Origin: Typhlomys cinereus
Lineage: Eukaryota; Chordata; Mammalia; Rodentia; Platacanthomyidae
DNA: 64,000 bases
NCBI GenBank assembly: GCA_023101885.1
Contig: JALPQD010000044.1
Location: forward strand, 9,453,565-9,517,564
Reading direction: 5' to 3'
How positions within the stretch are numbered: the first letter of the stretch is position 1; each line of letters starts with the position of its first letter. The notes under the pieces were generated by a model. That model did not search any database. It worked only from the letters and a program-made list of their open reading frames with translations, and was not told where the DNA came from. A program made the translations under genes and the position numbers. This document shows positions 25,471 through 38,128 of the stretch, piece after piece.

Positions 25471-25905
25471 GAAAAACAGTTGTCATGGTCAAGTACAGGT
25501 GTCAACTTGACTGTGGTTTGAGCTCTGGGCACATTTGTAGAGAATCAGTGGTTGAGTTAAGCCTAGAGCAAACCTGCAGGAGATTGTCTAGCTTCTGGGA
25601 AAGGCCCGGCCCATGGTGGGTGGCACTAGGCCCTGGAATAAATCATGGAGAGCTGGTTGAGAGAGTTGGCATCCTTCTGTTCACTTGGCCAGACATGCTG
25701 ATCTGCCAAGTAAGGATTGTCCATCTCTCACCCCTTATGCAGTGATGGTGTGGTCAGTTCCTTTGGCCCTGGTGTTGGTGCATGCTCTCGCATCAAGCGG
25801 GACTGACAACTGTAACCAGACTGTCATAAGAAAGTAAACTCCTTGTTCCCTTAAGCTGTGTGATGGTCATTTATCAGCAACTATGCAGGTGAACTACAAC
25901 AACAG
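25470..25905 (+). repeat. Unclassified rodent dispersed repeat
   Basis: A block less AT-rich than its surroundings. It has a GTGTCAACTTGACTGTGG start, a GGCCCGGCCCATGGTGGGTGG centre and a GAAAGTAAACTCC end, the word order of a common rodent interspersed repeat. I could not name the family from sequence alone. It has short open frames but no sign of a gene. Confidence 0.45.
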
Positions 25906-26230
25906 TACTTAAATACTTCACAGTATCTCATTTCCAAATCAACCTAAACTTGTGTGTTTATTTTTTTTCTAATAGATTCTCTTCTTCTGAAAGGTTATAA
26001 GCACCTGTATTTCAGGTGATTCTTTTACTTTTTTAATGATCATTTTGAATTGAATCTGTGCATAATGGTGAATGGTAAATTCTAGTTAGCAGTCAAGAAT
26101 ATCACATTATATGGTTGTCATAAGATTCTGTAGAACTGGTAAGAATTCTCCCTGAATTTTGTTGTAGCTTTTGTGAGAGCATGATACAGGTTGCTATTGA
26201 TTTTCTTGATCTACTCTTACTTTTATCTAA

Positions 26231-26345
26231 GCCAGGAATTATGTTGCACGCTTGTAGTCTCAGCTAACTTAAAATGTTGACACAAGAGTATTTCAGGTTT
26301 GAAAACAGCCTGACAAGTGTGAAGAACTCCATCTCAACAGCAAAC
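26231..26345 (+). mobile_element. Degraded B1-like SINE
   Basis: The order GCCAGGAATTATGTTGCACGC, GTAGTCTCAGCTA, CAGCCTGACAAG, CTCCATCTCAACAG follows the B1 (7SL-derived) consensus layout, at high divergence. Confidence 0.5.
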
Positions 26346-26471
26346 AACAGGTGATGTTACCAGAAACTGCAATGTCTACTCTGTATTCTAAGTAAATTTC
26401 AGATTTTCTTATTGTGAATAGATATTTGAGAATAAATCAGGAACACATGGATGAAAACCAATAAAATCAGT

Positions 26472-26608
26472 CAGGAAAATGTGAAAGATTGTATATCAGG
26501 AAAATATGAAAGATTGTGAAAGATTGTGTGTCAGGAAAATGTGAAAGATTGTGTATCAGGAAAATATGAAAGATTGTGAAAGATTGTGTGTCAGGAAAAT
26601 GTGAACGA
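26472..26608 (+). repeat. Minisatellite
   Basis: Tandem copies built from TCAGGAAAATGTGAAAGATTG and shorter GAAAGATTGTG pieces. A unit of about 60 bp appears twice almost unchanged, with partial copies at both ends. This is replication-slippage type, with no coding meaning. Confidence 0.85.
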
Positions 26609-26639
26609 TGTACTGGTTAAGAAAATGTGTATGGTTGCT

Positions 26640-26850
26640 GTTGTCTCTACACCTAGCACAACTAGGATACAGAGACAGAACAAAAGTTGGACCTTCATGC
26701 CCACCAGTCTAGCTCCAGGTTCAGTGAGAAACCCTATCTCAATGAAGTCAGGCAGTATGTAATGATAGAATGTGGTACCCAGTGTCTTTATATAGCCTTC
26801 ATATGTACATGTTCATGTGCATGTGCAGAAGACACCACACATAAATTAAA
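26640..26850 (+). mobile_element. B4/RSINE-like old SINE
   Basis: CACCAGTCTAGCTCCAGGTTCAGTGAGAAACCC followed downstream by CATGTGCATGTGCAGAAGACACC resembles the right part of rodent B4-type composite SINEs. It is strongly diverged, so the family call is tentative. Confidence 0.4.
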
Positions 26851-27552
26851 AATCCTTTAAAAATATGTCATCAAGATCAGTTTTAATTTAGGATTACTAA
26901 TTCTAATCCTAACAAGGTTAGTAATAGTAGTTGATGTCTCAGTCTTAGTTCCATGTCATGATTTCAGATGTCACTCATAGTATCATCCAAATAAGGGGAG
27001 TGCACAGTCATTGAGGAATATCCAAGTATTCGGTATGTTCTTTACAGTCTTTAAATAAAATATTGAGTAACTGACTTTTTTTCTTTGTGAGACCTTTCAA
27101 ATGCACATGACAAAGATTTTCACCACAGGTAAAATAATTAATTTCCATAATCTTGAGAATTTTTTATTATAGATTTAGAAGATTTTTATTTCACATGTGT
27201 ATGTCCACACATGCATGTCAATTCCATGGTGTGTGGCAGGGGGAGGTTAGGGGAGTCAGTTCTTTAAGTCTACCTTTTTACCTTCAGGGGTCAAACCTAG
27301 ATCTTCAGGCTGGCTAACCACTCCAGCCTGCTAAGCCATCACACTATCCAATGTTTTCTGAATTTTAAGGGTTGTTTATTCACCTTTATTATAAATTATA
27401 TCACTGAGTTGTTCAAAATTATGTTTTGTCTTTTGTAAACTTATGTCACATCCTATGTTATAATTTCATTGGGAAATTTTAATGAAATAGAAAATTAGAA
27501 TATAAGCACATTCTTACTATAAGTTATAAACATGTCACCAAATACACACAAA
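26851..27552. other. AT-rich sequence with an unnamed old repeat
   Basis: No gene recognised. About 27190-27350 (words GGGGAGTCAGTTCTTTAAG, GGGGTCAAACCTAGATCTTCAGGC, CTAAGCCATC) is an old rodent dispersed repeat on the reverse strand. Confidence 0.4.
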
Positions 27553-27562
27553 AAGCTTCTCA

Positions 27563-27769
27563 GGGGCTGGAGAGGTGGCTCAGGAGTTAAGCCTCCGCCT
27601 TGCAGGCGGAAGGTCCTGAGTTCGGTTCCCAGATCCCACGTATAGACGCCAGGCGGAAACGGGGGCGGCCTGCGCTTCTGGTCCTGGGAGCCTGTGAATC
27701 CTGGGGCAGAAGGAGGTGGAGGCGTCCATGGTGGTTCGCGAATTCGTCCGTGGTTCTACACACACACAG

Positions 27770-27808
<39 letters not shown>

Positions 27809-27887
27809 CGCGTGGGCACATACACACGCACATGCGCACAGTTGAATAAATAATAATAATTAAAAAAAGATTATTTGTGTTAAAAAT
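27563..27887 (+). mobile_element. tRNA-derived SINE (B2-superfamily/Dip-like), young copy
   Basis: Same family as 14856 and 24329. It has GGGGCTGGAGAGGTGGCTCA, box B GAGTTCGGTTCCC, a long CA run (about 27759-27806) and an AATAAATAATAATAATTAAAA tail. The target duplication AAGCTTCTCA occurs at 27553-27562 and 27888-27897. Confidence 0.83.
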
Positions 27888-27897
27888 AAGCTTCTCA

Positions 27898-30800
27898 GAA
27901 AGCACAATAGAGAGAATAGATAAATTATAGTACTCTTTTTCTAAGAATGAGGTATTTCACTTAATAGACCAGGTTGACTTGGAACACACATTCTCTTTGC
28001 CTTAGTTTCAGAAGTCTGGAGATTATAAGCAAGTCATCACTTCAAGATTCATAAGTGAATTTAGATTTGTTTATTATTAGAGAGAGAGAGAGAGAAAAGC
28101 AAACATGAATGTCATAACATGCACTCATAGAATCACTTCCTGAAGAGTGTTCTTTTTTGACTCTAGAGATGAAATTCAGGCCTTCAGATTCATTTGCAGG
28201 TGTGTTTGCCTGCTGTGCGAATTTGCTAACCCTGATGTGTGGATGTTTTGATCCGGGATTTTGGTTGCTGGAAAATGCATCCATGAAATGTTACAGAATA
28301 TATAGTTTTAACCCTGTAACTGATTTAAGCAATTGATAATTGATTAGATGTAGTGATCATCTGGACAAGTGGAGAAGTGCATCATATATACTCTCTGCAG
28401 GGGTTCCATGATCAGCATCTCTAAACACTGCCATTATTTAGCCTTTCTGAGGTCTGTATTTATATCTCACAACTTGTGTAGATGTATCAGAAACAGAAAA
28501 GATATTTTTTGGCAAGTAGTTTACTGAAAAGTTCATTAATGCTTTGTGCTTTCTCTATGTTTCATTTTCTTCTGCTTTTGTATATCATACACTATAGTTT
28601 TATCCATATTTTACCCTGCAAATGAAAGAGTTTATCCATTTGAATATATTTAGTGTAATTATATAGACAGGTGTATGGTACTGCAAATGCTTGGAAGGGC
28701 TTTTCTCTAGTGAATGCTCCTGTATATTAGTTTTGTTCCCATTTTTGTGAGATAATTCCTTTTTAAATCTCTATTATTTATGGAAGTCCTAAACAAAATT
28801 TGTCTTATACACTCATCCTATCTAGAGTAGACTTTGTAGTCACCTTTTTTGTTGATCCTCATGGGTACCATTCTGGGCCAGGCATATGACTGACAGTTCA
28901 CTTCTTCTTCTACTCAAACCTCAGACCTAGATGCAATTGCAATTGTGAGTGTATGAAGGAGAGTCATACACTTCTATTGACATGAAGAGCCACGGTGGTG
29001 CTATTTTATAGCACATGTGGTCTCATAATTTCTTGTTATTATTAAATTTGTCTTCTTGTAGTTGGAATAAAAACTCAGGATATAAACATGATTTCTCATC
29101 ATTCTTTGTTAGTTTTCACTTGATTATGCTTAAGTGAAGTTAATGTAAAATTTTTATTTTCTATTTGTGGATTATTACTTGTACTATTCATTTGTGAAGT
29201 ACTTTTACTTCTTCATTTAGCATGTCGAATGAGATTTTATAAGGTGGCACCCCTGAATATTACTTTTTTGTACCAGTCTTTGAAGTAAAAGCATTTACCA
29301 GAATTGTAAGACCTTGTAATAATATCTTTGCTTGAAAGTTCATAAGTTTTACAAATATAAGTTTTTATGCTTGGAAAATCTCATAAATGTGTACTTTAAT
29401 CCACACCTCCTTTTTCATAGTTTTACATTTCAGGAAGATTCTGAGGTATGACATAGGTTCTGCTCAAAATAGCAGTTTATGTTCCATGCAGTGGCATTCC
29501 TTTCTATTTACGAAGTTAAAATACTGTATTGAAAATAATCTTATCCCAACTTTTTTCCAAGTTCATTATATTATTGATATAAGATTATGTATTCTAATCG
29601 AACACCTTGATAGCCTGTGAATCAGAAGGTAAATGAAAATGGCACATTCCTTTGTGTTAGGGGATCAGCAAACTTTGTCCTTAATACACCTGATTTTACA
29701 GACTATATTCTTTCAGTTATGAAAATTGTGCTATTGTAGTGCAGCAGCAGCTGCTGCCAATTTATAAGCTTTGTTTTAATAAATCATTGCAGAACACGTA
29801 TTGGACATGTTATTTGCTGTATATGTTATATATGTTTGCTGTATATGTGGTTTGGAAACCTCTAGCCTACTGTCTAGGGGAATATGGGAGGATGTGGAAC
29901 CCAGAAGGGACACAGTGTCTTTCCTTGTTATGTCTGATTTTTGAATCCTCAATATTATAAAATATAAACTTACATTAACAAATGGGAGAAATATCTAACT
30001 AAGCCTTTTTATTCTTGACTCACAGTATTGTGTATTTTTTCTTAACTATCTTTCCTTAGATTTTGTAGTACATTATAATGGAGCCACCAAAAACTGTTTT
30101 AAGCCTTCATGATATGGTCATTCATTCCCCTCTTTCATTCCTGTTGCCCAGGTAGTGATGAAATTTAACTATTTATAGTATATAAAGTGGTCAGTTACAT
30201 TTCTAAGTCTATGAAAATTTATTTGTTTTTATTTTATAATAATTATGATAAATAGTTTAGTACAGCTTTCTGTTTCCTTTAATACATTATTTTTATATCA
30301 CCAATACATTACTTGGATATCTCCAAGCCTATACATTTAGCATTCTTACATAACTTGTATGAGATATTCAAATATGCATATATGGTTGGTCTCTATGGAT
30401 GTAGATTGATCACTTTTTACATTTTCAGCATCATTGGTTGACTTTTAAAATTGTGTTTGACCTTACATTCATTGCTCTTTTGTATATAATTATATATTTA
30501 TTTTCATTCACTTAGTGTTTTATATATATGATAGGTTCATCAGTTCTGCATGTTTTTTTTTTCTGTCAATGTTGTGAGAATACCATTATTTGCTCACTGG
30601 GTCATAGTGAATAATGGCATGATGACTGTTCTAATTTTCATATAGACATGTTTAGTTAGTGTTGACAGCATTTAAAGTACACAATCGTATAGGTTAAATG
30701 ATATTGAAACAGAAATTCTTGGAGAGAAGCAACCTACAAAGTTGTCCTCTGGTCTACATAGACATAATGCGGTACATGTATCTGCACACAAACACAGACC

Positions 30801-31490
30801 TACACAAATACATAGACACAACAATGTATTTCAAAATTAATCTAATTCAAATTCTTTATAGTTATGTTTTTTTAAAAAATTGAAGTTATTCAGTACTGAT
30901 TATCATGTAATTCTCATTTTCCAAACTCAAGAAATGTGCAGATCTTCAGAGTTAGAAGCCATTGCATTTTTCAAAGTTAACATGTCATCACAAAGTCCAT
31001 GAATTTGCTTTATAATATTGAGTACTTTTTTTCTTTTTTTGACACAATTTTGGATTTCCAATTACAAGTGTAATACAGAGAATCCTAAGCTCTTTTTCCA
31101 GGATGACTATCTCTTCATATACTTTACCTTCTTTCCTTCCCTTTTTCCTGATCCCTCCCTTTTTCCTGTCTTCCTCTTTTTTTCACATTTATTGCTATTG
31201 TTTACTAAAGAGTATATTGAATATATTATGTGTCTTTAGACTATTTTTTTTCCAGAATGTAATTGTATACATACAATACTGCATTTGAATGTGTGTTCCT
31301 GTTGAGGATTCTTTACTTTTTATTAATTTGCTCAGAGGTTTCTTAATTTCCACATTCTAATGCAAGAATTGAGGAATTCCTTATCTGCCTGCATTTAAAA
31401 TTTGAATTCAGGTTCTTTTGCTTTTGAAATAAATACTTTTTCCACTGAGTCAGTTCCATTGTCCAAGTAATGTAATTCTTGTTCATTTAC
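27898..31490. other. AT-rich DNA, no gene recognised
   Basis: A GA dinucleotide run lies at 28079-28095. About 28060-28260 resembles an old SINE or other dispersed repeat on the minus strand. The rest is AT-rich with only short chance frames, and I see no splice-flanked conserved block. It is presumed intron of the long host transcript, by inference. Confidence 0.4.
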
Positions 31491-31504
31491 TTTATTTTAT
31501 TTTT
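31491..31504. repeat. Target-site duplication of the full-length L1, left copy
   Basis: TTTATTTTATTTTT is identical to 38115-38128. The right copy is followed by AAAAA, giving an ideal TTTT/AA L1 endonuclease site. Confidence 0.8.
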
Positions 31505-32559
31505 CTGTGTTTATTTATTTATTTCCACTCATACACTTACTAGGTACCCCGGTGCCCTCCCTCCCTCCCTCCTCCCCTTCCTCGACCCCATTGCTCCCTC
31601 CCCTCTTTTTTTCTTCCTTTCCCCCCCTCCCTCCCTATCTCCCAGTGCCTCCTCCCATCCATCCCTGGAGCATCGTTTAATGTATATATCAAACTTTCCT
31701 CTGGGTCCTCCTCTCTGATGAGGTGTAAGGACTCAGTGGCATTTCCTAGAACTCTTTCTTATGTTCCACTTACGTATAGGAACACTATTGTGGTTGATAA
31801 TCCCTAGCTTCTAAGGATCCTAGTGCCTTTAGTCCATGCTAGACTTTGAGGGGTCAATAATGTGTTGGTCATTGCACAGGTCATATATAGTCCTATTATA
31901 ATTGCTTTGGCTCTAACTTGTGTGTAGTATCTTGCATATCGTTGCTCCTCCCCATCGTTAGGTTCTTACAGTCTTACCGACCCTTTTTCGCAAATTTCCC
32001 TGAGCTTCAGGATGGGGAGAGATTAGGCTGGCCTACTTCCAGGTGGTTGATATAGAGTCTCTGATGTTCTGAATTATGGTTTGTTGTTTTTTTTGTTCAG
32101 TTTTGCAGCTCCTGCAATGCCCTTGACTCCATCCTAATGGGTATTGGATGTCACCCCCTGACCAGAGATAAAAAAAACTGTTAAATTAGAGTCTTATTGT
32201 AAGAGTATATTCAAACATAGATGGAATTAAAGTAGGAGACCGCTGTGGGAGGGGGGTCAGTCTCCCATTGCAAAATGGTTACTTTCTATCTGTCAAACTC
32301 TATGCCCTCCCCTTCTGGTGAGATCATACCTCATCAATTGCAAATGATCAGGAGGGAAAGTCTGAACTTAACCATATGTCTCATTACTTACTTGGAGTCC
32401 TTGATAGTGGCCTATTTTCTCTGCTGTAACATGATCCCCTCTCTCCTTGTCTCTGGTGGGGCCCTCCTTCCCCATCCCTCCTGTTTATAATCTTTGCAAA
32501 TACTGTAGGTATTACAGAAACTTATCTATGAGTGTCTCTAAGTGGATTTGATACTAGGA

Positions 32560-35500
32560 TCCACCTTTTAGGGAGTACATGTGGCATTTAATTTTCTGTG
32601 TCTGGGATACTTCACTCAATATAATTTCTTCTAATTCCATCCATTTCCCAGCAAATTGCATTAATTCATCATTTGAGTAGTATTCCATTGTATAAATGTA
32701 CCACATTTTCCTTATCCACTCATCAACTGCTGGGCATCTGGTTTGATTTCATGACTTTGCTATTGTAAACAGTGCTGCTATGAACAAGGTCATGCTTGTG
32801 ATATTGAGGTGAATTTTTGCTGTGTGGGAGGTTATTCCCAAAAGTACAATAGCAGGTGTCATATGGCACTTCAATTTTTAACTACTTTAAGAATCACCAG
32901 ATGGCTTGCCAGAGTGGTTGTATAACCCTGCATTCCCACCAGCAATGTAGGAGAGTTCTCCTCTCTCCACATCCTCTCCAGCATTTGTTGTTGTTTGTAT
33001 TGTGGATTTTTGCCATCCTGACCGGGGTGAGATGATATCTCAGGGAAGTTTTGATTTGTATTTCCCTGATGGCTAAAGATGTGGAGCATTTTTTTAAGAT
33101 ATTTGTTAGACATTTTAATTTTGTACCTGATAAAGTTTCTTTTAAGTTCCAAGGCCCATTTTTTAAGTGGGACATTTGTTTTCTTGGTATTTAGTTTTCT
33201 AAGTTCTTTGTGCACTCTGGATAATAGAGCTCTATCAAATATGTGGTTAGTGAAGATTTTCTCCCATTCTGTGGTTTGCCTTTGTGCTGGAGTTACAATC
33301 TCTTTATCTGAACAGAAGCTCTTTAATTTCACATGATCCCATCTGTTGAGTGTTGGTTGTAGTGACTGTGCTATTGGATGTTCATTTAGGAACCGTTGGC
33401 CTAGTCCACTCAGCTGGAGGGAGATCCCTACCCTTTCAACTAAGGTTTTTATAGTCTCTGGCCTTACATTGATGTACTTGATCCATCGATGTCCTTGATC
33501 CATTTGGAATTAATTCTTGTTCATGGTGACAAGTACAGGTCCAGTTTTAATCTTCTGCATGTGGATATCCAGTTTTGCCAGCACCATTTGTTGAAGATGC
33601 TGTTCTTTTTCCATTGGATTTTTTGGGCCCCTTTGTCAAAGATCCAATGGCCATATTTGTGTGGGCTTAATCTGGGTCTTCAACCCTTATCCATTGATCT
33701 GTGTGTTTATTTTGGAGCCAACACCAGGCTATTTTTACAACTATGGATTTGTAATATAGACTAAGGTTTGGTATGGTTATGCCTCCAGCAGTGTTTTTGT
33801 TACTCAGGATTGTTTTTGCTATTCTGGGTCTTTTGTGCCTCCATATGAATTTTGAGATTGTTTTGTCAACTTCTCTAAAGAATAGCTTTAGGATTTTAAT
33901 TGGTATGGCATTGAATCTATATATTGCCTTTGGTAGGATGGTCATTTTTATGATATTCATTCTGCCAATGCAGGAACATGGGAGGTCTTTCCACCTTCTG
34001 GTGTCTTCTGCAATTTCTTTCTTTAAGGTTTTAAAGTTTTCATTGTTATGGTCTGTTACTTGCTTGGTTAGGTTTATACTGAGGTCTTTCATTTTTTTAG
34101 GGGCTATAGTAAATGGGATTGTTTTTCTCAGGGCTTTTTTACTTTTTTCATTCTGGGCATATAGGAAGGCCACTGATTTTTGTACATTTATATTGTATCC
34201 TGCCACCCTGCTGAACTTCTGTATTAGTTCCAAGAGCTTCCTGGTAGAGTTTTGGGATCACTCAGGTATAAGATCATGTCATCAGCAAATAGAGATAACT
34301 TGACTTCTTCCTTGTCAGTTTGAATCCCTTTTATCTCCCTTTCTTGTCTTATGTCTTCAGCTAAGACTTCAAGTACAATATTTAATAGAAGTGGTGAGAG
34401 TGGGCAGCCTTGTCTAGTTCTTGATCAAAGCTGGAATGCTTCATGTTTTTCCCCACTGAGTGTAATCCTTGCTGTTGGCTTGTTATATACAGCTTTTATT
34501 TTATTGATAAAGATTCCTTCTATCCCACCTGTCTCTAGAGTTTTGATCACGAAGGGCTGTTGGATTTTTGCCAAAAACTTTTTCTGCATCTATCGAGAGT
34601 ATCATGTGGTCTTGAACTTTGGACCGGTTTATATGGTGAATTACATTTATTGATTTGCATATGTTGAACCAACCTTGTGTGCCTAAGATAATGCCTACTT
34701 GATCCCCGTGAGTGATCGTTTTGATATGTTTTTTAATCCGATTTGCTAAGACACTGTTGAGAATCTTTGCATCTGTGTTCATCAGAGAGATTGGCCTATA
34801 GTTTTCGTTTTTAAGTGTATCTTTATTAGGTTTTGGGGTTAAGACGAAATTAGCTTCATAAAAGGAATTTGGCAGTGTTCCTTCCTTTGCTATTTGATAG
34901 AACAGTTTAAGGAGTATTGGTGTAATTAGCTCCTTAAATGTCTGGTAGAACTCTGTGCTGAATCTATCTGGTCCAGGACATTTTTTGATGGGAAGATTTG
35001 AGATTACTTTATCGATTTCTCATATGTTGTAGGACTTTTTAAATAATTCCCAGCTTCCTGATTCAATTTAAGTAAATTGTGTTTACTTAGGAATTCATCC
35101 ATTTTTTTCGTGTTGTCAAATTTCACAGAGTATAAGTTTTTGAAATATGATGTTATAAATCTCTGGATTTCTTGGGTATCAGTAGCGATAACTCCATCTT
35201 CATTTCTAATTTTGTTAATTTGGGTTTTCTCTCTCTTGCTTTTGGTTAATTTAGCTAGGGGTGTGTCAGTCTTATTGATTTTTTCAAAAAAACCATCTTT
35301 TTGACTGGTTGATTCTCTGTATCGTTTTTCTAATCTTGATATTGCATATTTCTCCTCTTATTTTGCTAATCTCCTCTCTTCTACTGCTCTTGGGATTGGA
35401 TTGCTCTAGTGTCTCTAAAGCTTTAAGCTGAATTGTTATTTATTTCTGATGTTTCCTTTTTTTTTTTTTTGATGTAGGCATTAAGAGCTATGAGCTTACC

Positions 35501-36350
35501 TCTTAGGACAGCTTTCATTGTTTCGCAGAGATTTTGGTAAGTTGTATTTTCATTATCGTTCGCTTTCAGGAAATCTTGAATTTCTTTTATAACTTTTTCC
35601 AGAATCTAATTCTCATTCAGCATCATAGTGTTAAGTTTCCAGGAGTTAGTGTATTTTCTGTTGTTTGTTGTGTTGTGGATGTCAAGCTTTCTGATCGGGT
35701 ACAAGCTAGAAATTCAACTTTTCTCTATATATGGAGATTCGTTTAGTCGCCCAATAAGTGATCTATTTTGGAGAAAGTTCTGTGTGCTGCTGAGAAAAAT
35801 GTGTATTCCTTGGTGCATGGATGAAAAGTTCAATAGAGATCTGTATGGTCCATTTCAATAAGGGTTTGATTAAGTTCCAAAGTGTCTCTGTTAACTTTTT
35901 CCCTATTGATCTATCCCATGTTGAGAGGGCGGTGTTGAAATCCCCAAGAATTATCGTTTGGGGGTTGATTTCTCGCTTTAGATGTTTTAAGATTTGCTTA
36001 ATGAATGTGGGGGGGGGTGTACTGGGTGCGTATATGTTCAGTATTGTGAAGTTTTCCTGGTGAATTGTACCTGTGACTAAAAGGCAGTATCCATCTCTGT
36101 GTCCTATGATTTTTTTTGGTTTGAAGTCCACTTTGTCCGATAGCATAATGGTTACTCCTGCCTGTTTTCTGGTTCCATTAGCTTGCAGAATTTTGGACTA
36201 GCCTTTTATTTTTAGGATGTGCCTATCTTTTGTGGTGAGATGGGTTTCTTGCAGGCAGCAGATTGATGGTTTGTGATTTTAAATCCAAGTGTGTAATCTG
36301 TGTCTCTTAAACAGCGAGTTAATTCCATTAGCATTTAATGTTATAATGGA
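32560..36350 (-). pseudogene. L1 ORF2, frameshifted
   Basis: The endonuclease part is at 35763-36146 (GTIHQENFTILNIYAP, ILGDFNTALS). Reverse transcriptase segments are at 34501-34782 and 33667-34233, and C-terminal parts at 32871-33503. The frame changes several times, and the segment around 34260-34500 carrying the catalytic box is out of frame with its neighbours. It cannot make a full ORF2p. Confidence 0.88.
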
Positions 36351-36416
36351 GAAATTATTTTTAATTCCAGATATGCTTTTGTAAGTGTATTGTTTCGCAT
36401 TTAGGTTTTGGTGGTA

Positions 36417-37486
36417 TTATACTTCCCTTCTGTCCTCCTGGATATGCTTGTTTTTTTCTTCAAGCTTGAGTATCTTTTCTAGCACTTTTTGAAGGCCTGG
36501 TTTGGTGGATATGTATCCCTTCAAGTTGTCTTTGTGCTGGAAAATTTTTCTTTCTAAACCTTGATCATGATGGATAGTTTTGCGGGGTATGTCACCCTGG
36601 GTTGACATTTTTGCTCATTCAATACTTGAAGTACATCTCTCCAAGCTCTTCTTGCTTTTACTGTTTCCATTGAGAAATCATTTGTTATTTTAATAGGTTT
36701 ACCTTTAAAAGTGACTTGTTTTTTTTTTTTCCCTTGAAGCTCTCAGCACCATTCTTTTTCTTGAATGTGGAGTGTTTTAACTATTATTTGCTATGGTGAG
36801 TTTCTATTTTGATCATATCTGTTTGGGGTGTGGAATGCCTCTTGCATATGGATGGGCCTCTCTTTTTTTAGATGAGGAAAGTTTTCCTTGATGATAGTTT
36901 GAAAAATTTCCTCAGCTGTGATATTTTGGGATTCTTGCTCTGGTATTCCATGAATACACATGTTAGGCTTCTTCAGGGTGTCCCATAACTCTTGAATATT
37001 TCTCTCAAGTATCTTTTTGGCTTTAACAACCACTTCCATTGAGCTGGTTAATACTCCCACTTTGTCTTCAAGATCTGAAATTCTATTCTCTGCTTCATTA
37101 GTTCTGCTGATAAGACTCTCTGTTGAGTTCTGAGTTGAGGATAACTTGTCTTTTAGTTCAGTTTTAAACTCTGCTTGTGTCTGTTTTAACTGCTGTATGC
37201 CTATTTTTGTTTCTTGAACTGTTTTTCTCAACTCCTCCAAATGTCTGTTGTGTTCCTCTTCAAAGTGGTTGATACTGTTATTTAACTCCTCCTGGATTTC
37301 CTCTTCCATAATATTGATCATGGTAATGATCATGTTTTGAAAGTCGCTATCTTGGGTCAAGCTTTCTTGGCTATTTTCTGTGGATTTGTTCTGGTTGTAG
37401 TCTATCATTATGGGGTTAATTCCTTCAGTGGGAGATTTGTTTTCTAGTCTTTTGTTTCTCATGGATTTGCACTTTGAATTGGGCAT
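36417..37486 (-). pseudogene. L1 ORF1 (RNA-binding chaperone), frameshifted
   Basis: ORF1p is the trimeric RNA-binding protein that packages L1 RNA. Residues 1-231 are open at 36791-37486. A polar, heptad-like coiled-coil region (EELNNSINHFEEEHNRHLEE onward) is followed by the RNA-recognition part (PNMCIHGIPEQESQNITAEE). After a frameshift near 36790 the C-terminal domain continues and closes at 36417-36608 with ISTKPGLQKVLEKIL. Stops and frame changes separate the two parts. Confidence 0.88.
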
Positions 37487-37556
37487 TGTCGTTTTATTTC
37501 TTAAGACCTTCTTTCAATTTCTATGTGTTTTTGACTGAACTGAATTAGTTGCCCTG

Positions 37557-38114
37557 GAGCAGCGCTTGCTCTGACTGGCTGGTGGGAGGAGCTGGGACTA
37601 GTGTGTTACCTTGGGTTTGGAGGTGAGCAGGGGTTGCTTACCCCGGGCACGGTGTGTCCTCCCTGGACTGTGCGTCCTGGGCGGGTGGGATAAAGGGAGA
37701 GGTGCTGGTGGTGGGCCCAATTAACTTGGGGAGGTGGGGAGTAACCCACGGGTCCTCCCAGGCCAGGAGCAGTGCCTGCTCCAACTGGCTGGTGGGAAGA
37801 GCTGGGAATAGTGGGTTACCAGGGCCTTGGGTGTGAGCACAGGATGCTTACCTAGGGCGCAGTGTGTCTTGGCTGGACTGGGCCCGACCCGGGCAGGTGG
37901 GGAAAGGGAAGAGCTGCTCGTGGTGGGCGCAATTAACCTGTGGACCTGGAGAGTGGCCCACGCTCGGGCTGGAGCAGAGCCTGCTCCACCTGGCTGGTGG
38001 AAGGGGCTGGAAATAGTGAGTTACCTGGGGTTTGGGGGTGAGGAGGGGGTGCTGACCTAGGTCACAGTGTGTCCTGGCTGGACTATGCGTGTTCCGGGTG
38101 GGTGGGGAAAAGGA
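37557..38114 (-). promoter_or_regulatory. L1 5' UTR: three tandem promoter monomers
   Basis: Monomer starts, marked by GAGCAG(C/T/A)GC, lie at 37557, about 37767 and 37972, giving periods of about 210 and 205 bp. Each contains CTGGCTGGTGG and a TGGCTGGACT or CCTGGACT block. They are GC-rich against an AT-rich neighbourhood. Tandem monomers serve as the internal promoter in rodent L1s. Confidence 0.8.
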
Positions 38115-38128
38115 TTTATTTTATTTTT

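Larger units (their letters stand above)
31505..38114 (-). mobile_element. Full-length L1, 6.6 kb, inactivated
   Basis: On the minus strand this element has three 5' promoter monomers (37557-38114), ORF1 (36417-37486), ORF2 (about 32560-36350), a 3' UTR and a TTTA-rich tail. A 14-bp target duplication with an ideal endonuclease site flanks it. Frameshifts and stops scattered through both ORFs show it is inactive. Its 3' UTR variants (TAGTCCATGCTAGACTTT, ATAATGTGTTGGTCATTGCAC) are shared with the L1 at 59700-64000 but not with the L1s at 7280 and 15851, so two subfamilies are present. Confidence 0.92.

Noticed and set aside
26472..26608. CRISPR-like repeat
   Set aside because: Direct repeats without unique spacers in a rodent genome; it is a minisatellite.
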